Of a DNA stretch of 64,000 nt, positions 44,065 through 52,372 are shown piece by piece; within the stretch, counting starts at the first letter, position 1; each line of letters starts with the position of its first letter. The stretch comes from Lepidurus packardi (taxonomy: Eukaryota > Arthropoda > Branchiopoda > Notostraca > Triopsidae): contig JAKZAN010000053.1 of assembly GCA_023053545.1 (NCBI GenBank), positions 331,532 through 395,531 of the forward strand. The letters run 5' to 3'. A program made the translations under genes and the position numbers. Below the pieces are notes generated by a model. The model worked only from the letters and a program-made list of their open reading frames with translations. It had not been told where the DNA came from and ran no database searches.

Positions 44065-44814
44065 TTAATACTTGCCTGAAAGTAGCGATCCTCCAATTGC
44101 GGATTTGGCCTCAATACCTAACTTCTTCATCATTTCGTATGTGGTACAAACAGCAGCAGATGTAACGGGAATGCCAACTTCCTTTTCAATGCGATCGATT
44201 GCCTCCAGAGAAGGCATTTGAACACAGCACGAAGCTACAATTACATCAACGTCGGTTATATTTAAGTTTTTATAAATATCTAATAAATTCAGCGGATCTT
44301 GCGCCGCCACTTCCAAGTTATCTGGAATTTCCAATGCTATCGAATCGACTACTTCAAAGCCTTGGTGTTCCAAATAATCCACAACTAAATCTGTGAGCGC
44401 CCGCATATAGGGTGTTATAATTGAAATTTTCTTAGCACCCAAAGCGCGCAATCCAGTAACCAACGCACCGGCACTTGTCACAATCGGTGTTGGAAAACCG
44501 TTCTCGATTGTTTCAGCATGGAGGTTTGTTTCGGAAACACAGTGATAGCCGCGCCCCATGCTCATGATGGCAACTAAACACGCATAACCCATAACATCAA
44601 CATGCGCGTCCGATAGTTCTTGTGCGCATTTTAAGCTCATGGCGTCCATCGCTTCCAACTCTTCTTTGGTAACTTTTTTCATCCGCATTCGGCTAGAATG
44701 AAAGGTGAAGCGTTCAGGAAGTATGCTTTCCCGCGCTCTAAAAATAGCAGGTATTTCTGTTTCCATCGTGACATTTGATGATGGTACTATTTGCCCGATT
44801 CTGAACTTTTTCAT
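44065..44814 (-). CDS. Maleate cis-trans isomerase (Asp/Glu racemase superfamily)
   Basis: 249 aa. It would turn maleate into fumarate, the last step of this operon's gentisate route. The fold is that of Asp/Glu racemases. The two catalytic Cys are in VMGYACLVAIMSMG (about residue 77) and VDVIVASCCVQMP (about residue 194). The N-terminal GQIVPSSNVTMETEIPAIF is diagnostic for maleate isomerase and arylmalonate decarboxylase relatives. Having both Cys supports the isomerase. It starts 1 base after the FAH gene and is the last gene of the operon. Confidence 0.88.
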   Translation of the reverse strand: MKKFRIGQIVPSSNVTMETEIPAIFRARESILPERFTFHSSRMRMKKVTKEELEAMDAMSLKCAQELSDAHVDVMGYACLVAIMSMGRGYHCVSETNLHAETIENGFPTPIVTSAGALVTGLRALGAKKISIITPYMRALTDLVVDYLEHQGFEVVDSIALEIPDNLEVAAQDPLNLLDIYKNLNITDVDVIVASCCVQMPSLEAIDRIEKEVGIPVTSAAVCTTYEMMKKLGIEAKSAIGGSLLSGKY

Positions 44815-44815
44815 T

Positions 44816-45724
44816 TTATAATGATTTGACTGTGTTAATAATAGTACCTATTCCTTCAACACTTGCTTCAATAACATCACCATCTTTTAGCCATTCTTGT
44901 GGGCTTCGGCCAGCACCCACACCTGCAGGTGTTCCTGTTGCGATAATATCGCCTGGTTCCAAAGTGAAAACGGTACTTAAATCTTCAATTAAATCATTAA
45001 TATTAAACAGCATAAATTGGGTATTCGAGTTTTGCTTCTCAATCCCATTCACTGTTAAAGAAAGATCCAAATTATGCGGATTTACAATTTCATCAGCAGT
45101 AACTATCCACGGTCCCATTGGCGCGAAGGTGTCTTGGCCTTTTGATACAATCCATTGTCCCGAACGTCGGCAATCCCGGGCTGAAATATCATTAATAACC
45201 GTATAACCAAAAACATAATCCATTGCTTCCGACTTTGGAACATATTTTCCGTGTTTTCCGATTATAACTGCCAACTCAACTTCCCAATCCAACTGCTGTG
45301 TTAGTTTCGGATTCAAAATTATGCTGGTGTTTGTTGCTGTTACGGTTGTTGGCGGTTTAGAAAAGATGACTGGTTGCTGCGGCAATTCGTTTGAAGTATC
45401 CAATGTGCGCGCGCTTTCGGCCACATGTTCTGTATAATTTAATCCAATTCCGATGATATTTTTTCGTGGTTTAGGAATAGGAGCAAGCAAGACAATTTCA
45501 CCCAACGATACCGAACTAGAAGCAATTACATTTTCGCTTAAAGTAGCGATAATGCCATCAATTCGTTTTACTTCAGTTAATCCCAGATCAATCAAATCCA
45601 ACATTGTACGAGGAAAATGTTCATTTATTTTATGGCCTAAGGTCTCGAGATCTATAATTGTATCTTCTTTTACGATGCCTAATTTAGGTTCCTGATTTTG
45701 ATAGGTATAAGTAGCTAGTTTCAT
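44816..45724 (-). CDS. Fumarylacetoacetate hydrolase family protein, probable maleylpyruvate hydrolase
   Basis: 302 aa from the ATG at 45722-45724, MKLATYTYQNQEPKLGIV; the in-frame codons upstream belong to the end of the 55-aa gene region. The FAH domain (about 85-300) has the GIGLNYTEHVAE start, metal ligands in DWEVELAVIIG and NDISARDCRRSGQW, and KGQDTFAPMGPW. In this context it most likely hydrolyses maleylpyruvate, the gentisate ring-cleavage product, to maleate and pyruvate. Other family activities (fumarylpyruvate or acylpyruvate hydrolysis) cannot be told apart by reading. The adjacent maleate isomerase supports the maleate-forming reaction. Confidence 0.88.
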   Translation of the reverse strand: MKLATYTYQNQEPKLGIVKEDTIIDLETLGHKINEHFPRTMLDLIDLGLTEVKRIDGIIATLSENVIASSSVSLGEIVLLAPIPKPRKNIIGIGLNYTEHVAESARTLDTSNELPQQPVIFSKPPTTVTATNTSIILNPKLTQQLDWEVELAVIIGKHGKYVPKSEAMDYVFGYTVINDISARDCRRSGQWIVSKGQDTFAPMGPWIVTADEIVNPHNLDLSLTVNGIEKQNSNTQFMLFNINDLIEDLSTVFTLEPGDIIATGTPAGVGAGRSPQEWLKDGDVIEASVEGIGTIINTVKSL

Positions 45725-45740
45725 ATTGTAATATTTATTT

Positions 45741-45908
45741 TTAATCTTTAATTTTAGTGAATTCATGCAGCGCCATCGCACTCGGAAACGCAATTAGAAA
45801 TAATCCGATATCCCGATTTATATCGGCGTATTTTAATACCAAACCAAATCCTGTAAGGACCAGAATAAGGCAAAGGGCATAAAATGCATATAAGCGTATT
45901 TGTTTCAT
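45741..45908 (-). CDS. 55-residue two-helix membrane protein in the catabolic operon
   Basis: A short frame from the ATG at 45906-45908 to the TAA at 45741. It encodes MKQIRLYAFYALCLILVLTG at the start, a short charged loop (KYADINRD), a second hydrophobic segment (IGLFLIAFPSAMAL) and a TKIKD end. The ATG shares one base with the gentisate dioxygenase stop codon (TAATG), and the frame fills the space up to the FAH gene (16 bases). This is strong positional evidence for a real, translationally coupled gene. It has two predicted membrane helices with a small outward loop. No known family. It could be a small uptake or scaffold factor, but that is speculation. Confidence 0.7.
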   Translation of the reverse strand: MKQIRLYAFYALCLILVLTGFGLVLKYADINRDIGLFLIAFPSAMALHEFTKIKD

Positions 45909-47020
45909 TAGCCTGTTATGATTTGGTATCCGTCGTTTTGATCGTATACTTGTTCTTGATACAAACCCAGCTTCTCGATAACTGGAAGATCGTTAAATGA
46001 AAACAAACAAGCATCTTCGGTTTCAGAAAGATTAACGTGCTCATGAATTGCCCATGACGGGACGCAAAAAATATCGCGCTGTTTCCAGTCAAAACGTTTT
46101 CCGTTAATGACAGAATAGCCGAAACCTTTCGCACATTGGTATACAAATGAACCTGTATGTCTGTGCGCCTTTGTGTGCTCGCCTGCCCGCAACATTTGCA
46201 TAGAAGCGCCCATCGTTTGCATGACGTGTCCTCCTGTTAACGGATTTGAATAGTGCATTAAGATCCCGTCATAAACAGAACCTTCGCTTACTTTTTCGGT
46301 AGCCAATAAGGCAGGATAAACGTCTTTCCAAGCATATTTAAATAGGGGAGAATATGGTTTGTTCCAATTAAAATCAGACGGTATTAAACCTGAAGCTGCA
46401 AATGAAAGCGGCGAATAATTGACTGGCTTTGTTAGTGGTTGTTTACCATCAAATACGGCATAATCGTTCGCTTCTAAGGCATTAACCAACGGAATATCCA
46501 AGCCATCTTGCCAAATACAGGTTTTGCCGTTTTCGGCAACGCCATGTTCGTGCCATGTCGAATTTGGTGTGATAACGAAATCGTTTACTTCAAATGTAAT
46601 TTTATTACCATCAACAACGGTATAGCCGCCTTCGCCCTCCATAATAAATCGTAGGGCAGAAGCTTTATGGCGGTGTGCCGATGTGCTTTCGCCAGGTCTT
46701 GTTACTTGAAGTCCTGTATACAACCAGCCCACAGCTGCACTAACATCTTTACGGTTATCGTTCACCAAGTAGACCACACGTCGACCCGCTTGCTCTGGTG
46801 TTACGAGCTCAGATGATTTGAGTACAAGCTCGCGAAGCTGATCATATTTCCAAAGCATCGGGACAGATGAAGTTCTGGGTTCCCATGGCTCAATATCATT
46901 TGCGACAGTCCAAAGTGCGCCTGCGCCCAATTGATTTAAATCTGCGTAATAAGCCTCAAGCTCTGGCGTATCCTGAACGCGAGCGCGGCCAATTACATCA
47001 TCGTTATGTTTATTTTCCAT
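45908..47020 (-). CDS. Gentisate 1,2-dioxygenase (bicupin)
   Basis: 370 aa. It opens gentisate between the carboxyl- and adjacent hydroxyl-bearing carbons with O2, giving maleylpyruvate. Two cupin domains are seen. The first has HRHKASALRFIMEGEG and NDFVITPNSTWHEHG, supplying the Fe(II) His ligands. The second has HRHTGSFVYQCAKGFGYSVI and CVPSWAIHEHVN. The N-terminal WTVANDIEPWEPRTSSVPMLWKYD is characteristic of gentisate and 1-hydroxy-2-naphthoate dioxygenases. Relatives cleave salicylate or 5-nitrosalicylate directly, so that alternative remains open. It follows the nitrilase gene by 16 bases. Confidence 0.9.
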   Translation of the reverse strand: MENKHNDDVIGRARVQDTPELEAYYADLNQLGAGALWTVANDIEPWEPRTSSVPMLWKYDQLRELVLKSSELVTPEQAGRRVVYLVNDNRKDVSAAVGWLYTGLQVTRPGESTSAHRHKASALRFIMEGEGGYTVVDGNKITFEVNDFVITPNSTWHEHGVAENGKTCIWQDGLDIPLVNALEANDYAVFDGKQPLTKPVNYSPLSFAASGLIPSDFNWNKPYSPLFKYAWKDVYPALLATEKVSEGSVYDGILMHYSNPLTGGHVMQTMGASMQMLRAGEHTKAHRHTGSFVYQCAKGFGYSVINGKRFDWKQRDIFCVPSWAIHEHVNLSETEDACLFSFNDLPVIEKLGLYQEQVYDQNDGYQIITG

Positions 47021-47036
47021 GGTTATTCAGTGTTTA

Positions 47037-48017
47037 TTATCGCTTGTTAAAATCCTCATGGTTGTCAACAAAAGTAATCTTTCTAGTAGGTGCAACGTTG
47101 ACTCTTAAATCAAAAATATCAAAACGGTTGTAATGTCCTAGTATATCATGCATTTGCTTGGGTTGGATGCATTTAGCCAAATCGATATCAGCATACACAA
47201 TCCCCTCGTCATCAATAAGCGGTTGTCCAACGACAGCGCCATTTGGCCCAATTATCCCTGAAAACGCAGCGTTTTTCCGACTCAGCAATTCGTCCACATT
47301 AGGAACATCTTGCCTCAGTGCGTCTTTTATTTCTTTTGAAATTGTAGAACATGAAACTACTGTAAACAATTTACCTTCAAATGAATGTGCTGCCGCTCGG
47401 ATTTTAATTGCTTCTGCCATATCATAATCTGGTGGCGCAACCGGAAGCGAAATATAATTGGCAATGTGTATTAATTCGCCTTGTGCCAATAATGCAAACC
47501 GCGCCAATGTGTTTGTGTTTTCGCCACATGCCAGAGTTCCTATAGGTCCCAATTTAGTTTGGTATACTTTAAGTGAAGATCCATCGCCCGAAGTCCAAGT
47601 TAGTTTTTCAGCCCAAGTTGGGACTAACTTCCGATGTTTTCCAATGACGGTGCCTGTTTCATCAATAATTAGATTTGTATTGTAAATTTCTCCAAAACTA
47701 TCGCCGCGTTCGTTAATACCAATTACAACACAAACCGCATTTGCTTTCGCGGCTTCGTATATTTTTTTTATTTCTGGCCCTTCAATTTTTACTGAAGAAC
47801 GGTATAATTTCTCATACCAAGCGCTGCCCTGAACAGGGGTCATAATCCAATTCCAGTAAGGATATCCAGCCACGAATACTTCTGGAAATGCAACTAAATT
47901 TGCGCCATTTGATGCGGCTTCTTTGATAATGGAAACTGCTTTACTGGCTGTTTTTTCGGCATCTAAGAATACTGGAGAAGTTTGAACAGCTGCTGCCTTA
48001 AATTTTTGGAATTCCAT
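47037..48017 (-). CDS. True nitrilase (branch 1, aromatic/aliphatic nitrile hydrolase)
   Basis: 326 aa. The catalytic triad is Glu46 (FPEVF), Lys130 (HRKLVPTW) and Cys164 (LACGENTNT). The CGEN context followed by LARFALLAQGE is typical of branch 1 nitrilases, which convert R-CN to the carboxylate and ammonia, as opposed to CWEN/CxD of amidases and carbamoylases. An extra segment (YPYWNWIM) near residue 52 lines the pocket in nitrilases. It sits between the thioesterase gene (2 bases upstream) and the dioxygenase gene, so it is part of the operon. It could supply an aromatic acid from a nitrile, feeding the CoA ligase. Confidence 0.9.
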   Translation of the reverse strand: MEFQKFKAAAVQTSPVFLDAEKTASKAVSIIKEAASNGANLVAFPEVFVAGYPYWNWIMTPVQGSAWYEKLYRSSVKIEGPEIKKIYEAAKANAVCVVIGINERGDSFGEIYNTNLIIDETGTVIGKHRKLVPTWAEKLTWTSGDGSSLKVYQTKLGPIGTLACGENTNTLARFALLAQGELIHIANYISLPVAPPDYDMAEAIKIRAAAHSFEGKLFTVVSCSTISKEIKDALRQDVPNVDELLSRKNAAFSGIIGPNGAVVGQPLIDDEGIVYADIDLAKCIQPKQMHDILGHYNRFDIFDLRVNVAPTRKITFVDNHEDFNKR

Positions 48018-48019
48018 AA

Positions 48020-48451
48020 TTATTTATTGTCAACTGATTGATAAGGTATGATTTTACTTCGAACTGTATCAGAGAACGGCGTTGCTTTCATTTCGTTTAC
48101 TTCCTTATTTAAGGAAACATTTACCAGTGTAACTTCGCCTTCTAAACAAGTTTCTGCATTTTCATTTGTAAATTTAAATCCCAAATTGACTGAAGCGCCG
48201 CCAAGGGATTTAACCCAAAGCGACTTGGTCAGCAAGTCGCCAATTCTGGCTGGTTTTTTGAACTGCACTTTCAAATCGACAGTTGGAATGCCGCTTGTTT
48301 GATGAATTTTGGAAAAAGGCTGATCAAGTGCCTCTTCAAACCAATCTTCAACCAAGTCGTTGAACATTTCCAAAAACCTTGGGTAGAATACAATGCCCGC
48401 AAAATCGGCATGTTTGAATCTTATTTTTTCCTGTTTGCTAAATATTTTCAT
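48020..48451 (-). CDS. Hotdog-fold acyl-CoA thioesterase (4-hydroxybenzoyl-CoA thioesterase type)
   Basis: 143 aa. The 4HBT signature FKHADFAGIVFYPRFLEMFNDLVEDWFEEAL near the start contains the Asp that acts in the Pseudomonas-type enzyme (HADFAG; usually the D in tDxxGhvyy). Length and the DLKVQFKKPARIGD segment fit the family. In this operon its likely job is to release gentisate from gentisyl-CoA after ring hydroxylation, so that the dioxygenase can act. It lies 1 base after the CoA ligase gene and 2 before the nitrilase gene. Confidence 0.88.
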   Translation of the reverse strand: MKIFSKQEKIRFKHADFAGIVFYPRFLEMFNDLVEDWFEEALDQPFSKIHQTSGIPTVDLKVQFKKPARIGDLLTKSLWVKSLGGASVNLGFKFTNENAETCLEGEVTLVNVSLNKEVNEMKATPFSDTVRSKIIPYQSVDNK

Positions 48452-48452
48452 C

Positions 48453-50051
48453 TTATTTAAGTTTAAACCGTTGGATTTTACCGGTTTCTGTTTTTGGTAA
48501 ATGTTCTACAAAATTGATTATTCTTGGATATTTATAAGGAGCAGCATTCGTTTTGAACCACGATTGCATATTGATAATCAACTCGTCGCAGGCTTTTGAA
48601 TGGTCTTTTAGCACCACATGCGCACACACTAGCATGCCACGATCTTCATCTGGAACGCCAACTACAGCACATTCTGAAATATCTTCATGCATCAATAAGA
48701 CACTTTCAACTTCAATTGCGCCAATATTATATCCTGAAGAAATAATCATGTCATCACCGCGCGCTACAAAGTAATAAAATCCATCTTCGTCTTTCCTGAA
48801 AATATCACCTGTTATATTCCATCCATTTTCGACATATTCCATTTGCTTTTCGAGGCGGTTTAAGTACTTGCAACCAGTAATCCCGCGAACAGCGAGCCTG
48901 CCCGGTTCGTTTGGTGGTACTTCAATTCCTTTGCTGTCTATAATTTTCGCCTCGTATCCAAAAACAGGCTTTCCTGTCGCGCCCACTTTTATATGCTCGT
49001 CATTTGATGCAATAAAAATATGCAACATTTCGGTCGAACCAATTCCATCAATAATCTTAATCCCAGTGGCTGCATACCAATCTTGCCAAACTTTTACAGG
49101 CAAATGTTCTCCGGCAGAAATGCATTTCCGAAGAGAAGATATGTCGAATTCTTTTGCCTTCGATGTAATAACGCGCCAAGCGGTTGGAGCCGTAAAGCAA
49201 ATTGTAATTTTGTAATCTTGAATGGCTTGCAGCAATAATTCAGGAGTGGGCTTTTCAATTAGAAAACTCGATGCACCATAATATAAAGGAAATAAAACCA
49301 AACCACCTAAACCAAATGTGAAGCCCAAAGGCGGACTACCTATAAAAATATCTGCTGGAATCGGCTGTAATGAATAGGCTGGGAATGCTTTGCAAATCAA
49401 CATTAGATCGCGGTGGTAATGCGCTGTCATTTTTGGATTACCTGTTGTGCCAGATGTAAATCCAATTAAACAAACTTGGTCAGCGTTTGCTTGATAATTG
49501 TCAAATGTTTTTGGTTTGTTGTGCATCAAAACTTCTAGCTTCGAAGTACCTTCTCCTGAACCATCAAATGTTATTTTATGCCGAATAAAATCAGATTTAA
49601 CCAGAGCCATTTCTGTTTCCAAACGGTAGTCGCACAACAAATGAGAAATTTCAGCGCATTCAACCATTGTTTTTAGTTCCTTCTCGCGCAGCAAAGGCAT
49701 CGTAGCCACCACAATTCCGCCTGCTTTGATAATGGCAAACCAGCAAGCAACCATCATGGGGTTGTTTGCAGATCGGATTAGAACACGATTACCGGGTTGT
49801 AAATTCAAATCATCAACTAAAACGTGCGCGATTTGGTTGGATGTTTCAAAAAGTTGCTGGTAAGTCCAAGTTTGCGTAAACGTTCGCAACGCAACTGCAA
49901 GCCCGCGTCCATTAGTGATGTGGTCATCCAGCAATCGGGTCGCACAATTAGACATATTTTCCAATTGAAATTCCTCTGGCGCTATATAATCGGCCTGATA
50001 TTCCAAAGGCGGCAAGTGGTCGTGTGCAAAGTTGTCAGCGTACTTCTGCAT
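48453..50051 (-). CDS. Aryl-CoA ligase (salicylate/2-aminobenzoate-CoA ligase type)
   Basis: 532 aa ANL-superfamily enzyme. Motifs: LIGFTSGTTGNPKMTAHYHRD (P-loop, about residue 185), the A5-type GIGSTEMLHIFIAS, TGDIFRKDEDGFYYFVARGDDMIISSGYNIG and the terminal catalytic Lys in TETGKIQRFKLK. The benzoate-CoA-ligase-like EYQADYIAPEEFQLENMSNCATRLLDDH start places it near 2-aminobenzoate- and benzoate-CoA ligases. It would activate the aromatic acid as CoA thioester, using ATP, before 5-hydroxylation. Whether salicylate or anthranilate is preferred cannot be read, but the downstream gentisate genes favour salicylate. Confidence 0.9.
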   Translation of the reverse strand: MQKYADNFAHDHLPPLEYQADYIAPEEFQLENMSNCATRLLDDHITNGRGLAVALRTFTQTWTYQQLFETSNQIAHVLVDDLNLQPGNRVLIRSANNPMMVACWFAIIKAGGIVVATMPLLREKELKTMVECAEISHLLCDYRLETEMALVKSDFIRHKITFDGSGEGTSKLEVLMHNKPKTFDNYQANADQVCLIGFTSGTTGNPKMTAHYHRDLMLICKAFPAYSLQPIPADIFIGSPPLGFTFGLGGLVLFPLYYGASSFLIEKPTPELLLQAIQDYKITICFTAPTAWRVITSKAKEFDISSLRKCISAGEHLPVKVWQDWYAATGIKIIDGIGSTEMLHIFIASNDEHIKVGATGKPVFGYEAKIIDSKGIEVPPNEPGRLAVRGITGCKYLNRLEKQMEYVENGWNITGDIFRKDEDGFYYFVARGDDMIISSGYNIGAIEVESVLLMHEDISECAVVGVPDEDRGMLVCAHVVLKDHSKACDELIINMQSWFKTNAAPYKYPRIINFVEHLPKTETGKIQRFKLK

Positions 50052-50053
50052 GA

Positions 50054-52351
50054 TTATCTTTTTTTATGTGATTCCGGCTTCAGCGCACGTTTCATACCTT
50101 CTTTTTCCTTTCTTTCGGCCATTTTTGTAGGGTATAAATGTGCTGTGCCCGCAAAATATGGTTTCGGAATATCAGTCGGTTTGAATTGCTCGTAAGCTTG
50201 CGCATTTCGCACAAAACCAGGATCGAGTAGGAGCGGACGACCCAAAGCCACTAGATCTGCACGACCATTTAAGAGGATTGTATTGATTTGATCTATGTCG
50301 GAGATTGACCCGGAGGTAATTGTAGGCACATCGGCACAATTTCGAACCATATCAGAAAAAGGTGTTTGCCACATTCTACCAAAATGCGGTTTCTGGTTTT
50401 GAACCGTAAACCCAGTGGAAACAGAAATTATATCAGCGCCAGCTGCTTTAAACGCTTTAGAAATCTCCAAAACATCTTCCTGTGAAATGCCATTTTCCGC
50501 CCAATCTGTTGCTGAAATTCTAACGGAAATTGGTTTATCCGGAGGCCAAACAGTCCGAATTGCATCGAAAACTTGAAGCGGAAAACGCAGTCTGTTTTCT
50601 AAATTACCACCGTATTCATCCGTTCTAATGTTTGTGAGCGGTGATAAAAATGACGCTATCAAAAAGCCATGATGTGCTTGCAATTCTATCATATCAAATC
50701 CAGCTTGCTCAGCGTTTAATGCCGCTTGCACAAAATCTGAAATGACGGCAATCATGTCGGTAACTGACATTTCTGTTGGTATTTGCGAATCTTCTGAAAA
50801 GGGAATTGCCGAAGCAGAAATTAGCGGCCAGCCATGTTGTAATGGTTTATGACTGCCATTCCAAGGTGATTCAATAGCGCCTTTGCGACCTGCATGGCCT
50901 ATTTGTATGGCTATTTTTGACGCACTGTTTTGGTGTATAAAATCAGTGACACGTTTCCACGCATCTATCTGATTTTGACGTGCTATAGATGGGCAACCTA
51001 AAGTTATTTTACCACTATCTGAAACAGCGACAGCTTCAGTAATAATAAGTCCGCATCCGCCAATTGCCCTAGTGCCATAATGAACCAAATGCCAATCATT
51101 TACGATTCCATCAACGGCATTGTATTGCTCCATAGGTGCGAGAACGATTCTATTTTGCAGTTCTAAGCCACGCATTTTAAACCTTGAAAAAGCTGGCGGT
51201 GTTGTCGCCGCTTCGTTCTGAATCTCATTAAATTCAGTCAATACTTTCTGGGTAAACTGCTTGTCACGCAGCGCAAGGTTTTCGTAAGTAACTTTCTTGG
51301 CGCGTGTCATGACAGAGAAGGCAAATTGCATGAACGGATGATCAATATACCGGTCCATATTTTCGAACCAATCTAATGAAACCGATGCAGCATGCTGAAT
51401 CATTTCAACTCGTGCACGTCTAGTTTTCTCATATTGTTCAAAGGCTGCTTCACGGTTTTCGGGGTTTGCAATAATGGCATCGGCCAAACCAATTGCACAT
51501 TCCATTGCAAGTTTAGTCCCTGAACCAATCGAATAATGCGCTGTTGCCTTCGCATCGCCTAATAAAACAATATTATTATGATGCCACTTTTCATTCGTAA
51601 TCGTCGGGAACTGACGCCAATGCGATTTGTTTGAAATCAGCGGATGACCATCTAATTCATTTTCAAACAATGCTGATAACTTTTCCATGCTATCAGATTC
51701 GTTTGTAGTTTCGAAGCCCGCTTTATCCCATGTTTCAGGCGTACATTCAAAAATCCACGTGCTCATCCCTTCTTGAAATTGGTAAGAATGTGCGACAATA
51801 GTGCCGTATTCGGTTGTTCTAAAGAAGTAAGCAAAAGCATCCAAAGGTTTCGTCGAGCCAAGCCACACGAACTTATTGCGCTGCAGTTTGATTTTCGTGC
51901 CAAAATCTGCCTGAAATTCAGATCGTATTGCACTATTTAACCCGTCACAAGCAACAATAATGTCCGCATCGGAAAACCGACTTAAATCAGAAATATCTTG
52001 TTCAAAATGAAGCCCAACGCCTTCTTCGGAACATCGTTGTTGAAGCAACTGCAGCAATGTTTTGCGCGAGCAACCGCAAAATCCGTTTCCTGTAATCCGA
52101 GCCGTTTCACCATTTCTAACAACGTCGAGGTCGTCCCAGTATGCAAATTTGCTTCGGATTAAATCATACGATTGTGGATCACGGTTTAGAAATTCGCTTA
52201 ATGTTTCATCCGAAAAAACAACGCCAAAACCAAAAGCGTCATCTGCTTTATTTCGTTCATAAATATCAACCTGAAAATCTGGTCTCGCTTTTTTAAGCAG
52301 TATAGAAAAATACAAACCACCAGGACCACCGCCAATTATTGTTACTTTCAT
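50054..52351 (-). CDS. Bifunctional salicylyl-CoA 5-hydroxylase / Old Yellow Enzyme-type oxidoreductase
   Basis: 765 aa, the same length as bacterial proteins of this fused family. The N-terminal half (about 1-375) is a class A FAD monooxygenase: IIGGGPGGLYFSILLKKA, the DG motif IIVACDGLNSAIRSEF and GD motif IVLLGDAKATAHYSIGSGTK. The C-terminal half (about 390-750) is an Old Yellow Enzyme barrel: LAPMEQYNAVDGIVNDWHLVHYGTRAIGG, IQIGHAGRKG, SFLSPLTNIRTDEYGGNLENR. The fold is known from 2-aminobenzoyl-CoA monooxygenase/reductase and salicylyl-CoA 5-hydroxylase. Here residue 563 is Phe (HHGFL) where OYE proteins usually have the proton-donor Tyr, so the reductase half may be altered. It would hydroxylate salicylyl-CoA to gentisyl-CoA. 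Confidence 0.9.
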   Translation of the reverse strand: MKVTIIGGGPGGLYFSILLKKARPDFQVDIYERNKADDAFGFGVVFSDETLSEFLNRDPQSYDLIRSKFAYWDDLDVVRNGETARITGNGFCGCSRKTLLQLLQQRCSEEGVGLHFEQDISDLSRFSDADIIVACDGLNSAIRSEFQADFGTKIKLQRNKFVWLGSTKPLDAFAYFFRTTEYGTIVAHSYQFQEGMSTWIFECTPETWDKAGFETTNESDSMEKLSALFENELDGHPLISNKSHWRQFPTITNEKWHHNNIVLLGDAKATAHYSIGSGTKLAMECAIGLADAIIANPENREAAFEQYEKTRRARVEMIQHAASVSLDWFENMDRYIDHPFMQFAFSVMTRAKKVTYENLALRDKQFTQKVLTEFNEIQNEAATTPPAFSRFKMRGLELQNRIVLAPMEQYNAVDGIVNDWHLVHYGTRAIGGCGLIITEAVAVSDSGKITLGCPSIARQNQIDAWKRVTDFIHQNSASKIAIQIGHAGRKGAIESPWNGSHKPLQHGWPLISASAIPFSEDSQIPTEMSVTDMIAVISDFVQAALNAEQAGFDMIELQAHHGFLIASFLSPLTNIRTDEYGGNLENRLRFPLQVFDAIRTVWPPDKPISVRISATDWAENGISQEDVLEISKAFKAAGADIISVSTGFTVQNQKPHFGRMWQTPFSDMVRNCADVPTITSGSISDIDQINTILLNGRADLVALGRPLLLDPGFVRNAQAYEQFKPTDIPKPYFAGTAHLYPTKMAERKEKEGMKRALKPESHKKR

Positions 52352-52372
52352 ATTATATACAGCATTGCTGTT

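Noticed and set aside
50054..52351. Anthranilate (2-aminobenzoyl-CoA) as the operon substrate
   Set aside because: The fused enzyme would allow it, but that route yields a non-aromatic CoA product for beta-oxidation and would leave the gentisate dioxygenase, maleylpyruvate hydrolase and maleate isomerase without a role. It is kept as a minor alternative only.
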